DNA from: JABMQW01 sp964439935
Lineage (GTDB): Bacteria; Fidelibacterota; Marinisomatia; Marinisomatales; TCS56
Assembly: GCA_964439935.1 (NCBI GenBank)
Contig: CAYTPW010000017.1
Location: 10,835 to 74,834 of the forward strand
Direction: 5' to 3'
DNA: 64,000 nt
Translations under genes and position numbers: made by a program
Notes under the pieces: generated by a model
The model's database searches: none
Seen by the model: only the letters and a program-made list of their open reading frames with translations
What the model was told of the DNA's origin: nothing
Shown: piece after piece, positions 34,756 through 44,723 of the stretch
Layout: every line of letters starts with the position of its first letter
Numbering within the stretch: the first letter of the stretch is position 1

Positions 34756-37104
34756 ATGTTATTACGAAAATTGATATTTCTTAACTCTGTTATATCACTG
34801 GTTCTCGGACAGATGCCAGTGATTTCTCACCCTACTGCATTCAATTTACCTCCTGACTCCATCGATTCATTCGTTCTGATTAATCCGGTGCTCAATGATT
34901 CGATTTCACTTCGGTTATATGAGGGATATTTAGAGGATGATACAGTTGTCATCAACCCTGATAACTCTCACCTGCAAACTATAATCAGCAAACGTCCTCA
35001 CCAGGATTTGTTACAGATTACCTGCCGCACTGAAAAAGTAACAATTCTTGGTTCACTATTGGTCGATAAATCCTCGGCGGACACACTGGGTTCGGATTCG
35101 CTGGAAATGTTTTATAAGCATAATTTGTTAATCCGTAACCGGAAGGAATTATACCATCTTGAACCACCCTCTGATACAACCAGTTACTATGCTTCCATTT
35201 CAGGTTCGCATTTACTTACTGATGGATTATATAAAATTGAGGACTTGGTTTCCTTGCTAGCCAATTTATTGGGCAAGGAACACTTCCTGGAGCTGGTAAA
35301 TCCTACCATGACAGATACCGTATATTTACGATTATTCCCAACTCAATTTCCCCGAAACTGGATTGAGCCGTACTCAATCGAGCAGATATTTGCGGAGCTG
35401 ATCGCCGATCGGGATTCGGTGCGCCATTTTATGTTCACTTATCCATCCGATTTAGATACTGTTTATAGTCCTAAGTATCGATTTGGTGGTTGGGCCAGGG
35501 ATACCGCGGCTGTCCTGCTGGTGGTAAATGATACAGTCCCCATATTCAGCAGTGGTTCCTTTGTTGGCCTATTTGATATCGAATCCGGCTGGAATTCATT
35601 TAAAATCAGTTATACAACCGATACCTGTAAAATAAATACAGCAATTAATCTCTTCCGACCGACACCATTTGATCCCGAACAACCTTACACACAAATTGAC
35701 CAGAACTCAATTATACCGGAAAACAATATTACGATTTACCGTCCAGACCGCCTGATAGTTCGTTTTCGGGGGACTCCCGATGGCACTGCGCAATTCAAAA
35801 TACCATCCCTCACTGGCGGCTTTATGCCAATGAGCGAAATTATTTCAACGAAAGGTGAGGGAACTGGTTTATATGAGGGTGTTTTCGAAATTACAGACGA
35901 TGATAAATGTCGAAATAAACCAATATTTTTCAAACTCAAAGGACCGGATGCACGGACAGTCAAAGCCAATTCGACTGGTAGACTAACTGTCGCTATAAAA
36001 AAGCAACCTGTGTTACTGCAGACTGCTTGGAATACAACCCTGGTTCGTCATGCACCCCATGGAGAAATTCTGACCATTCTTTCTGCTGGAATTATGGTAA
36101 AGGGTATTGCCGATTTGGATCGCTACTGGAAAGTTGCCTTATCAAATCACCGAACAGCATACATCACCAGCCGTGCGGTCACTCAACTGCCAAGCGGCCG
36201 TGATTTGCCTCAATCCGGCCTTTATGGAATATCCACTGAGGTAGATTCAGGGTGGGTATCATTGTTATTTAATTTGACTGAACAGGTTCCTTTTAAAATT
36301 GTTCAGTCAACAGTACCTCAGAAACTGGCAGTTTATTTTTACCGCACCAGGTTCATGAATGAATGGACGGTTTATGCTGACAGTTGTCCGTTGATTGATC
36401 ATTATGAGTGGGTTGAAGAAGAAGATGATGTGTTGCGTTTCGATATATTTTTAAATACTGATCAACAGTGGGGCTACCGGGGATATTATGATCGGAATAG
36501 TTTTAGATTTGATATCAAATTACCGCCAGTGTTAAATCCTGTTAATCCATTTGAGGGCTTGACCTTTATACTCGATGCCGGTCACGGCGGTAAGCACAGA
36601 GGTGCGGTCGGTCCATCGGGAATAAATGAGAAGGATGTGAACCTGGTATATGCCCAGTACCTGGGTAAAATGCTACAGGATCGGGGAGCCACGGTAGTAC
36701 CTACCCGGCAGGTAGATACCACCCTCCAGCTATATGAACGGATGATAATCGCACGCGAAGCTGAGGGAGATATCTTTCTGTGGCTGCATAATAACGCTCC
36801 CGGGTCTAGCCGCAATCCAATGGAAGTCAGTGGTACCAGTACCTACTATACCAGTCCCCAGAACTGGCCGTTTGCTCGGACAGTATATCCACATTTAGTC
36901 GACCTGGGATTGGAACCATTTGGACAGGTACATCGAACATACTATATAACCCGCCAGACCGATATGATAATTTTCCTGGTTGAGGGTGCTTTTATGAGCC
37001 ACCCGGAAGATGAACTATTTATGCTGTCCGATCAGAATTTGAAGAAATTAGCTGCTGCTGTACTAAACGGAATTGAACAGCAGTTAATTCGAATATCAAA
37101 TTAA
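34756..37104 (+). CDS. N-acetylmuramoyl-L-alanine amidase (Amidase_3) with long N-terminal region
   Basis: The protein is 782 aa, with AAAGGAAAG before the ATG and a signal peptide (to about LVLG). The first 390 residues are beta-rich and not assigned. Residues about 405-470 look like an SH3-type wall-binding domain (LVRHAPHGEILTILSAG, YWKVALSNHRTAYITS). The catalytic domain fills about 600-780, with zinc ligands in LDAGHGGKHRGAVGPSG, NEKDVNLVYA and LWLHNNAP, and the catalytic Glu region in FLVEGAFMSHPEDE. It cuts the MurNAc-L-Ala bond in peptidoglycan, for cell separation or turnover. Its 3' end overlaps the 3' end of the convergent epimerase gene by 9 nt. Confidence 0.9.
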   Translation: MLLRKLIFLNSVISLVLGQMPVISHPTAFNLPPDSIDSFVLINPVLNDSISLRLYEGYLEDDTVVINPDNSHLQTIISKRPHQDLLQITCRTEKVTILGSLLVDKSSADTLGSDSLEMFYKHNLLIRNRKELYHLEPPSDTTSYYASISGSHLLTDGLYKIEDLVSLLANLLGKEHFLELVNPTMTDTVYLRLFPTQFPRNWIEPYSIEQIFAELIADRDSVRHFMFTYPSDLDTVYSPKYRFGGWARDTAAVLLVVNDTVPIFSSGSFVGLFDIESGWNSFKISYTTDTCKINTAINLFRPTPFDPEQPYTQIDQNSIIPENNITIYRPDRLIVRFRGTPDGTAQFKIPSLTGGFMPMSEIISTKGEGTGLYEGVFEITDDDKCRNKPIFFKLKGPDARTVKANSTGRLTVAIKKQPVLLQTAWNTTLVRHAPHGEILTILSAGIMVKGIADLDRYWKVALSNHRTAYITSRAVTQLPSGRDLPQSGLYGISTEVDSGWVSLLFNLTEQVPFKIVQSTVPQKLAVYFYRTRFMNEWTVYADSCPLIDHYEWVEEEDDVLRFDIFLNTDQQWGYRGYYDRNSFRFDIKLPPVLNPVNPFEGLTFILDAGHGGKHRGAVGPSGINEKDVNLVYAQYLGKMLQDRGATVVPTRQVDTTLQLYERMIIAREAEGDIFLWLHNNAPGSSRNPMEVSGTSTYYTSPQNWPFARTVYPHLVDLGLEPFGQVHRTYYITRQTDMIIFLVEGAFMSHPEDELFMLSDQNLKKLAAAVLNGIEQQLIRISN

Positions 37105-38103
37105 TCCAATACCGGGGCGCCGTGGTAATGTGATTTTACCGTTGACGATTTTCATTCCTTCGTAGGGATCATTGGCAATCAGCAGATTGCCATCCAGATC
37201 GGCCCAATCCACCATCGGCGAAAGATGGGCGGCGGCAGATACGGCACAACTGGTTTCGGTCATGCAACCCAGCATAACCTGCATTCCCAGGGAACGTGCC
37301 AGAATCAGCATTTTATGGGCTTCCCGCAGGCCAGTGCATTTCATAAGTTTAATATTTATACCCGAGTATACACCCCTAAGCTTTGGAACATCCGCCAGGC
37401 GCTGTAGTGCTTCATCGGCGATAATCGGTAATGGGCTATTCTCTGTCAGCCAGGCTGTATCATCGATCGAACCTTTGGGCATTGGTTGTTCAATCAACAG
37501 GCAGTCACGGTCATTCAACCAGTGTATCATTTCCAGGGCCAGGTGTTTATCGGTCCAACCCTGATTGGCATCGATGGTGAGGGGCTTTTCAGTATTGTCT
37601 CTGATAGTTTCAATAATCTCCCGGTCGTTATCGCGCCCCAGCTTGACCTTGATAATATTGTAGGGTTCAGCTTCCTGCAATTTTTCCTGGATTATTTCTG
37701 GTGTGTCGATTCCAATCGTATAGGTTGTATCCGGTGTATTGTTTGCGTCAAAGCCCCAGATCTGGTACCATGGTTTCCCAAGTAGTTTTCCTACCAGATC
37801 GTGAAGTGCAATGTCAACCGCAGCTTTAGCCGCGCAATTGCCCGGTACGATTGCGTCCACATAATCAAGAATGCATTCGAGCTGGAAGGGATCGGTGAAT
37901 TGACTAAGATCCAACTGAGATAGGAATTGCATCACCGATGCTTGTGACTCTCCCAGGTAGGGTGGCATCGAGGCTTCACCATAACCGGTGACACCTTCAT
38001 AGGTAATCTCAGTCAGAACGGCAGGCGTAGTGGTTCGGGAGTGGACTGCGACAGTAAAAACGTGTTTCAATTCTAAAGTAAAGGGTTTGAATTTTAGTCG
38101 CAT
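37096..38103 (-). CDS. L-Ala-D/L-Glu epimerase (enolase superfamily dipeptide epimerase)
   Basis: The protein is 335 aa. It has the enolase-superfamily fold with the muconate-lactonizing-subgroup residues: KVKLG (Lys acid/base), LTIDANQGW, LLIEQPMPKG, IIADEAL as the metal ligands, and INIKLMKCTGL with the second catalytic Lys. MLGCMTETS at the end is typical of dipeptide epimerases. It would convert L-Ala-D-Glu released from peptidoglycan into L-Ala-L-Glu for degradation in the cytoplasm. It is 10 nt downstream of an NlpC/P60 gene on the same strand, the YkfC-YkfB pairing known from murein peptide recycling, which strengthens the substrate call. There is no strong ribosome binding site at its ATG. 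Confidence 0.88.
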   Translation of the reverse strand: MRLKFKPFTLELKHVFTVAVHSRTTTPAVLTEITYEGVTGYGEASMPPYLGESQASVMQFLSQLDLSQFTDPFQLECILDYVDAIVPGNCAAKAAVDIALHDLVGKLLGKPWYQIWGFDANNTPDTTYTIGIDTPEIIQEKLQEAEPYNIIKVKLGRDNDREIIETIRDNTEKPLTIDANQGWTDKHLALEMIHWLNDRDCLLIEQPMPKGSIDDTAWLTENSPLPIIADEALQRLADVPKLRGVYSGINIKLMKCTGLREAHKMLILARSLGMQVMLGCMTETSCAVSAAAHLSPMVDWADLDGNLLIANDPYEGMKIVNGKITLPRRPGIGLI

Positions 38104-38113
38104 AATTATCGAT

Positions 38114-39310
38114 CTAATTTAGGATATATGCAGGATGATTTCTGACCAGTGTGATGCCATTATCATTTAATGACGTCAAAATCCGGCGCGCCCTGATATA
38201 TGTATCATAACGATACTTATTGAAATTGGATCGGGTGGAATCAATGCTGTTAATCTTTACTAATCCGGAAGCATGGATGAATTCGGTGTCGCCCATATAT
38301 AGACCAACATGTGTGATGCGTTCACGGGTAGTATCCGTGGCGGCTTTACCAAAAAAGAGTAGATCCCCCGGAACCAGATTATCAAAACCGTCCTCGGTAT
38401 CAACCAGATCGCCGGTATGAACCTGTTGTGATGCATCCCTCGGAAGCATTATGCCATTTAGATAAAACACGGTTTTCGTAAATCCGCTGCAGTCGAAATT
38501 TTTGGTGGATGTACCGCCCCAAAGATAGGGAAGGCCGATATATTTTCGTGCATTACGGATAATATTTTCTACATTCGGTTCAACAGATAACCAATTGGAA
38601 AATAAACCGGCTTCTGAATTTGGTACAAAGGCTGTCCGGCCATCAGGAAAGCGCACATGATAATATTCAAAACTCTCCTCTAATAATTCCAGTAAATCTC
38701 CCGATACCAGATCTGATATCCGTTCACTGTCACGAAGCGGCGCTGAGTAGGCAAATCCAGTGTCATTCAAATAAATAATTTTAGGAATATTTTTCCAATT
38801 ATCAACTGTTTTAGCATCTACTTTAGTTATACCACTTGCATCAACCCAGGCTAAGTAATCGTCAGGTGTTTGTACTAAATACCAATAACTTGATTTCTTT
38901 AGAATTTTTACCACCGTTCCAAGCAGTGCCTGAGTAGCCAATTCGGACGAATGGGCTGGTCTCGTCCTGATATTCGCCACTGAAAGGCGAACAATACCAA
39001 AATGGTTTTCACCGAGACTGTTATCAGGTAATACATTAATATTATCGATCGCATTGATCTTAATCCGATTAAGTTGGTTCATCAGATCGTTCAGCGCCTG
39101 TGGCAGATTTGTTTCCCCGGTAAGTGTGATGATGCCATCTATGTCATCCGCTTCAATGCTAAAGATAGCTACCCGTCTATCGGGTGCCCACTGTTGTTTT
39201 ACGGAACTGATAATTCTATTAATATTATTCATATTATTGCCCGAAATATCTGGTTGGCAGCTGATTAGAAGAACGGCAGCCAATATTGCCGATATACCTG
39301 TTTTACACAT
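38114..39310 (-). CDS. NlpC/P60 (C40) lipoprotein peptidase with SH3 domains
   Basis: The protein is 398 aa started at the ATG whose end is 39310, which has GGAAG six bases upstream; four extra codons are possible. The lipobox LIS-C places the lipid at Cys18. After a spacer come SH3b-type domains (VANIRTRPAHSSELATQ, LVQTPDDYLAWVDASGI; then the FRFPDG-like stretch HVRFPDGRTAFVPNS). The catalytic domain has Cys near residue 274 (NFDCSGFTKTVFYLNG), His in ITHVGLYMG and HASG. It matches YkfC-type gamma-D-Glu-dipeptidyl endopeptidases, which release L-Ala-D-Glu from stem peptides. It works with the epimerase gene immediately downstream. Confidence 0.9.
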   Translation of the reverse strand: MCKTGISAILAAVLLISCQPDISGNNMNNINRIISSVKQQWAPDRRVAIFSIEADDIDGIITLTGETNLPQALNDLMNQLNRIKINAIDNINVLPDNSLGENHFGIVRLSVANIRTRPAHSSELATQALLGTVVKILKKSSYWYLVQTPDDYLAWVDASGITKVDAKTVDNWKNIPKIIYLNDTGFAYSAPLRDSERISDLVSGDLLELLEESFEYYHVRFPDGRTAFVPNSEAGLFSNWLSVEPNVENIIRNARKYIGLPYLWGGTSTKNFDCSGFTKTVFYLNGIMLPRDASQQVHTGDLVDTEDGFDNLVPGDLLFFGKAATDTTRERITHVGLYMGDTEFIHASGLVKINSIDSTRSNFNKYRYDTYIRARRILTSLNDNGITLVRNHPAYILN

Positions 39311-39807
39311 TTTAACTTCCATTTCTTAGACTGATATTAGGATAATTATCCGGTTGGGTCGAAAAGAAAATTAATTGGATCTAATCTTACAGACCACAAA
39401 TGGCAACGACAAATCGTCTGCTTTTTAATTAATATCGCTTGATAGTAATGCAGGTCTTGGGGTAGTTTCAATTCTAGTAATTGGTATACGACATTTGTTA
39501 TTTTATTACTGACTGATCAGCAGTTCAGAATAAATATTAAAATGACCTTGATTAGGAGCCAGACTGATCTCAGTTAATGTCGGGAACAAATTATTGTTCA
39601 GGGAAATTAGCATGAGACCATGCAAAAGACGAATGGCTTTCACCTACGTTAATCTGGCGGGGTTTTGGACTATATTATTCAACGTCATGGCACTAAAGTC
39701 TTTTGCTGTGGTGACCTGAACCAATATGCTCAACAAGTTCATTGAGGCAAGTACAAATATTCAGAATGAAACTAAATTCATAATTGACAATTCAGCGGAG
39801 CGATTCG
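39311..39807. other. Divergent intergenic region before the first TonB cassette
   Basis: These 497 nt separate the minus-strand NlpC/P60 gene from the first TonB-receptor gene. The region should hold promoters in both directions; I cannot name a consensus. A possible short ORF lies at 39612-39719 (separate entry). There is no tRNA, hairpin terminator or repeat that I can support. Confidence 0.4.
39612..39719 (+). CDS. Possible 35-aa small ORF with signal-like sequence
   Basis: An ATG at 39612 follows AGGGAAA by five bases and opens a 35-codon frame. The frame reads MRPCKRRMAFTYVNLAG and then a moderately hydrophobic stretch ending MALKSFAVVT before TGA. Basic residues then hydrophobic ones resemble a signal peptide. 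It could be a leader peptide for the downstream receptor gene, a decayed gene start, or chance. No homology is recognised. Confidence 0.22.
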   Translation: MRPCKRRMAFTYVNLAGFWTILFNVMALKSFAVVT

Positions 39808-42651
39808 ATGCAGAAGTTGATTAAAGTATCAACATTTATAATTTTCCTGGTCAATCTTGCATTTGCCGGGGTAACTGGAAAGATAATGGGTACCGTGTCC
39901 GTCGAGGAAACAGGTGCAGCCTTACAGGGTGTCAATGTCTTCCTAGAGGGTAAAACATTGGGAGCGAGCACCAATCAAAATGGTGAATTCATCATTCTGA
40001 ATGTACCACCTGGTGAATATACCTTAAAGGCAGCGATGATCGGTTATGGCATGGTCAGCGTTGAAAAAATCCGTGTTTCGATTAATTTAACGACGATGAT
40101 CAATGTGCAACTATCGGTAGAAGCACTGGAAGGTGAGGAAGTAACCATTACAGCAGAACGTAAATTACTGAAGGAAGATGAATTCACTTCCCGCCACAGC
40201 GTTACTGCTGAAGAGATTGATATACAACCGGTGGATAATTTTATTTCAATCGCCCAGAATCAGGCCGGTGCAGTCGGTTCCCATTTTCGTGGCGGAAGGT
40301 CTAATGAAATTCTGGTAGTCATAGACGGGATTCCAATGCGCGATCCGGCCGGTACCTATTCAGGCAATATTGGTGGTTTTACTGCAAAAATTCCGGAGCA
40401 GGCAATTCAGGAACTTGAGATAACCCTGGGTGGTTTCGGGGCGGAGTACGGTAACGTCCAGTCTGGAGTATTGAACCTGGCCATGAAGGAAGGTGATGAC
40501 AAATTTCACGGCCGTTTCCGGTTAAGCAGCACCAATTTTGGTGAAAGTCTGAATAACACCCTGATGGGCGAACGCGATACCTGGGGTGGTACCTTCCAGC
40601 GTTATCTGAACCAGGATTCGGTCTGGACAGATACTTTGCTTTACGGAAATAAGTATCAACACAAATTGATGAGTATTTATCAGTTAAGCCTCAGCGGTCC
40701 TTTGGCTGGGTTGGCCAATTTTTCCCTTTCAGCTGAAGTAACCGATAAATCGCAGGGCTATTTTATTAACCAGCAGTCTTTCGATCAATCCTATCAGGGT
40801 AAGCTAACTTTCAATCTGACCCCCAAGATGAAATTGGCACTCGGCGGTCTGTATTCAACTTCGACCTGGGAGCAATTCTATTTTCCCGCCGCTAAATACG
40901 GTCCGGCACCGGATTATCCCGTTAATGAATACATCGAAGGAGTCGAAGACTCAACCCTGATCCGTTATGAATATGTTTCCGATCCATCAGATTCTCTTCA
41001 GGGTGCACTTATGAGTGAAATAGGACTGTACGATTCCGTATTTTACAATCAGATTCAAACCTATTATGTTGCCGGCATGCAGGACTATCTCTGGGATCGG
41101 ACTAAGCAAAATATCACCGCTTATGGCGTCTTTACCCACAGCCTTACTTCACGGACTTTTTATGAATTACGCTACCAGTCGGCTTATTCAAGCTATAAAT
41201 ATTCCACAATTGATGTAGATGATCGGGATGGGGATAATAACACATCTGAGGATCTGGTATGGGATGATTCCGATACCAGCAATGTCGCTCACCCAATCTA
41301 TCGGGAGCGTACCGATAATTACTGGTGGATCAGGGGTGACGATCCCGGTTTTCGCGATCAGGAATCCTGGTCAAGTACTTTCAAAGGCGATATCACCAGC
41401 CAAGTAACATTTAACCACATGTTGAAAGCTGGATTTGAACTGGGACTACATCGGACCAAAGTGGAGAATGTTAGCTGGACACTTGGTTATGGAACCTTCC
41501 GCCAGGATATCTGGGATCAACAAACGCTTGATTTTGGAGCCTATGTCCAGGATAAAATGGAATTCAAAGGTATCACAGCCCTGATCGGTTTACGCTGGGA
41601 TTTATTCAATCCGAATGGCCTGGGAGATGATATTTATTTCCCCGTTGATTATGCTGATCCTAAATATTTAATGGAATTTTACGATGACACTACTGGTGTA
41701 CCCAGCGATACCACATTTAGAAAAGCTTCTTCCAAGAACCAGTTCAGTCCCCGGATCGGTATATCACATCCGATTACCGACCGGGATGTCCTCCATTTCA
41801 CTTACGGGCATTATTTCCAACGACCAGATGGATTTTATCTGTATCGAAATTTCAAAATTCAATCGTTGACCAAGGTAAATAATATGGTGGGGAATCCAGA
41901 TCTTGAACCGGAGAAAACGGTCAGCTACGATTTTGGTATCGAGCACCTGTTTACCGATGATATAAAACTGTCGGTTACAGGCTATTACAAGGATATATCC
42001 AATCTCCTGGACTGGTACAAATATTCAACCAATCTGCAGGGTAAAGAACTGAATGTCTACACCAATGTCGATTATGGTAATGTCAAGGGCTTGGAGCTGT
42101 CCTTTATCAAACGGGTTGGTTCCATCTGGGGTTGTTCGGCAAACTACACCTATTCGATTGCCAGGGGCCGTAGCTCCAGTCCCAACGAGGGAGCCGGTAC
42201 TTTCAGTGCCGAGAAGAAGATGGTGATCCTGGACTTTGATCAGACCCATACTATGAATGCCAATATTACTTTGCAGGCACCCGAAGATATATTAGAACTC
42301 CTGGCTAACTGGCGGGCCAATTTCCAGGTTAAGTATGGCAGCGGACTACCGTATACATCCTCCGGTTCCGATGTTGTCAATGATGCCCGACTACCGGCCA
42401 AACTGAAGATAGATCTGCGGTTGAATAAGCGCATCCCGCTCCCAGGCGTCGCTAGTATGGATATATTTATGGATGTCTATAATCTGTTTAACCGCGAGGA
42501 TGTCGACTGGATCGGTAGCGCTAGTAATTATTTAAAGACTAACAATTATTCTGTAATCCGTTTGAATGAAATTACCGGAGAAATGGTTCGCAATCCACAA
42601 ACCCTAAATGAAGAACGACAGTTCCGCTTCGGATTAGCGGTACAGTTTTAA
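39808..42651 (+). CDS. TonB-dependent outer-membrane receptor, cassette 1
   Basis: The protein is 947 aa from ATG 39808 after GCGGAG. It has a signal peptide (to about VNLAFA). Residues 25-105 form a carboxypeptidase-regulatory-like beta domain (VNVFLEGKTLGASTNQNGEF, ILNVPPGEYTLKA). Residues about 110-230 are the plug (SHFRGGRSNEILVVIDGIPM, then AEYGNVQSGVLNL). The rest is a 22-strand-type barrel ending in RQFRFGLAVQF, an aromatic C terminus for BAM insertion. The overall layout is that of SusC-like/CirA-type receptors of the FCB group. There is no SusD-like partner; instead a VPNPY-tailed surface protein and a PorV-like barrel follow, each within 40 nt. Substrate unknown. Confidence 0.88.
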   Translation: MQKLIKVSTFIIFLVNLAFAGVTGKIMGTVSVEETGAALQGVNVFLEGKTLGASTNQNGEFIILNVPPGEYTLKAAMIGYGMVSVEKIRVSINLTTMINVQLSVEALEGEEVTITAERKLLKEDEFTSRHSVTAEEIDIQPVDNFISIAQNQAGAVGSHFRGGRSNEILVVIDGIPMRDPAGTYSGNIGGFTAKIPEQAIQELEITLGGFGAEYGNVQSGVLNLAMKEGDDKFHGRFRLSSTNFGESLNNTLMGERDTWGGTFQRYLNQDSVWTDTLLYGNKYQHKLMSIYQLSLSGPLAGLANFSLSAEVTDKSQGYFINQQSFDQSYQGKLTFNLTPKMKLALGGLYSTSTWEQFYFPAAKYGPAPDYPVNEYIEGVEDSTLIRYEYVSDPSDSLQGALMSEIGLYDSVFYNQIQTYYVAGMQDYLWDRTKQNITAYGVFTHSLTSRTFYELRYQSAYSSYKYSTIDVDDRDGDNNTSEDLVWDDSDTSNVAHPIYRERTDNYWWIRGDDPGFRDQESWSSTFKGDITSQVTFNHMLKAGFELGLHRTKVENVSWTLGYGTFRQDIWDQQTLDFGAYVQDKMEFKGITALIGLRWDLFNPNGLGDDIYFPVDYADPKYLMEFYDDTTGVPSDTTFRKASSKNQFSPRIGISHPITDRDVLHFTYGHYFQRPDGFYLYRNFKIQSLTKVNNMVGNPDLEPEKTVSYDFGIEHLFTDDIKLSVTGYYKDISNLLDWYKYSTNLQGKELNVYTNVDYGNVKGLELSFIKRVGSIWGCSANYTYSIARGRSSSPNEGAGTFSAEKKMVILDFDQTHTMNANITLQAPEDILELLANWRANFQVKYGSGLPYTSSGSDVVNDARLPAKLKIDLRLNKRIPLPGVASMDIFMDVYNLFNREDVDWIGSASNYLKTNNYSVIRLNEITGEMVRNPQTLNEERQFRFGLAVQF

Positions 42652-42686
42652 ATTCCAATTAAGTGAGTTATTATCAGAGGAATTCT

Positions 42687-44696
42687 ATGAATTTGACTAA
42701 GGAATCCAAGACCTTATTAACCTTACTTAGTATTTTAATGCTAACCGGTTATCTGATTGCTGCCGATCTGCAAAAGAATACCCGACACAGTGAAATCGTA
42801 CCTGAATCCAGGTCATCCGGTATCATTTATGACGATAATTACAAATGGCACAAGATTGGGACGCTCTGGAACCGGGTGACCAATTGGAGCTACCTGGGAG
42901 ATGATGCTTACAATAACCGTACACCATCGTGCGACTGGCCTGGCGGCTCCGGGAATTCCTACCTGTACCGCGGTACTATCTGGTTATCGGGCACGGTCGA
43001 TGGCGAATACCACATTACCAAGGGTGATGATCATGAATTTGCTTCCCTGGATTCGGTACATCTGTATACCGGTGAAGGTACTAGATCGGAAGAAGATACC
43101 TATACCCGTTATTATGATGTCGTTGCTCCACAAGCTGACGCAAACCATTTTCCTCTGGGCCTTGAAATAACCGAACGGACCTATGCCTGGAGTTCCAGTT
43201 TTGCCGATGATTTTGTTATTTATGAATACACAATCAAGAATGTTGGTATCGATGCCGATGGCGATAGTATACCGGACACTCCACGGTCTATCGATGATTT
43301 TTACTTCACAATCCGTCTGGATGGCGATGTGAGTAAATTGCCTGACTGGGGCGCCGAATACCGGTTTTCAAACCAGGATGATCATGCTATTGCCAATGGT
43401 ATTTCATGGGACTGGTTAGAGCAATTCCCAGACATGGCCGGCCGCGATCATGGTCTGACCGATGCTGATATCGATAGTTCAATGGTGATCATGTTCGATG
43501 GCGATAATACATCCTATCCCGCCTATGACGGCGGACCGGAAAATGATTTTGGCAATCCTGGAATTGACGGGCAATTACAAACCCCCGGTTTCCTGGGTAT
43601 CAAAGTCCTGAAGACTGAACCATATCTACCGCCATATTCATATCATATCTGCCATATCTATAACGATCCGGGGACTGATGCTGAGACCTGGGATTTTCTT
43701 GAAGCACCGGTTTTCGAACCGATCCTGGTCGATCCAAGTGGTAACGTATTTCCCCATGATTATCGCGGTATCATAACATTTGGCCCCTTGGACAGTCTGG
43801 TTGCGGGTGATTCAGTTGTCGTTACAACTGCCCTGGGAGTTGGCTGTGATCCTGACAGCGGAGGAGTATACAGTCTGGTGGAGTTGGTCAAAGTCATGGA
43901 TGTAGCCCAGTTTATAGTTGATAACGATTTCAGTATTTCCGCTGAGGCGCTATCACCGGCCGCACCGGCTGTTGAATTGGAACCGCTGATCGTTGAAGGC
44001 ATCACAACTGCCATTAAAATCCAATGGGATTCAACTCAGGTTTCTCACCCGAATTTCCACAACTTTTTAACCTGGAAAGGCCAGAAAAATGCCCTAGGAT
44101 CAATTGACTGGAGGCCGCTGGGACTGGGTACTTATACATTAAATGACAGTGTCAGTTGGCCGCCGCCCACAAATGCAACTGGAAAATATGAATTAATTGA
44201 TACCGATATAATCAATGGACTGGTATATTATTATTCAGTTCAGGCGGCAACCGATTCAATCAACGAACCGATCCCATTCGGTGTGATCAGTTCTAATATC
44301 CAGGATGCCAACAGTATGAAGGTGATCTCACCGTCCAATCCGGTGGGAACATCACTTGATAATATTAAGGTCGTGCCCAATCCTTACATCGGAAGTGCTC
44401 GCTGGAATAATCCCCGCCCCGGTGATTCATCACCCTGGGAACACCGCGTCCAATTCACTAACCTGCCGGCTGATGCGACAATCAAGATATTTACCCTTGA
44501 CGGTGACTTTGTGGATGAAATTCGAAACGATGAAACGGTTATTGTTGGTGGCGAATTCAATACTGCCAGCCCCAGTGTAGCCGAGTGGGATTTAATGACC
44601 AGGAATGATCAGGAAGCAGCGCCGGGCCTGTATTTGTATGTAGTTGATTCCCGGCAATACGGCCAGAAGGTCGGCAAATTTGTAATTATTCGCTAA
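42687..44696 (+). CDS. Exported surface protein with VPNPY-type C-terminal domain, cassette 1
   Basis: The protein is 669 aa from ATG 42687 after AGAGGA, with a signal peptide (to about GYLIAA). The N-terminal half is beta-rich and aromatic (YLYRGTIWLSGTVDGEYHI, DDFVIYEYTIKNVGIDADGD). A fibronectin-III-like part lies near residues 440-560. The C-terminal 100 residues start IKVVPNPYIGSARWN and end LYLYVVDSRQYGQKVGKFVI, resembling a divergent T9SS sorting domain (VPNPY instead of NYPNPFNP). The same architecture recurs in cassette 2 at 53012. It is likely exported and held at the cell surface; I do not recognise a catalytic domain. Confidence 0.72.
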   Translation: MNLTKESKTLLTLLSILMLTGYLIAADLQKNTRHSEIVPESRSSGIIYDDNYKWHKIGTLWNRVTNWSYLGDDAYNNRTPSCDWPGGSGNSYLYRGTIWLSGTVDGEYHITKGDDHEFASLDSVHLYTGEGTRSEEDTYTRYYDVVAPQADANHFPLGLEITERTYAWSSSFADDFVIYEYTIKNVGIDADGDSIPDTPRSIDDFYFTIRLDGDVSKLPDWGAEYRFSNQDDHAIANGISWDWLEQFPDMAGRDHGLTDADIDSSMVIMFDGDNTSYPAYDGGPENDFGNPGIDGQLQTPGFLGIKVLKTEPYLPPYSYHICHIYNDPGTDAETWDFLEAPVFEPILVDPSGNVFPHDYRGIITFGPLDSLVAGDSVVVTTALGVGCDPDSGGVYSLVELVKVMDVAQFIVDNDFSISAEALSPAAPAVELEPLIVEGITTAIKIQWDSTQVSHPNFHNFLTWKGQKNALGSIDWRPLGLGTYTLNDSVSWPPPTNATGKYELIDTDIINGLVYYYSVQAATDSINEPIPFGVISSNIQDANSMKVISPSNPVGTSLDNIKVVPNPYIGSARWNNPRPGDSSPWEHRVQFTNLPADATIKIFTLDGDFVDEIRNDETVIVGGEFNTASPSVAEWDLMTRNDQEAAPGLYLYVVDSRQYGQKVGKFVIIR

Positions 44697-44723
44697 ATCC
44701 CTGCAAATGCTAAGGATCAAAAA

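Noticed and set aside
42687..44696. SusD-like partner of the TonB receptor
   Set aside because: It has no lipobox, no helical TPR-like SusD pattern, and ends in a sorting-type beta domain instead.
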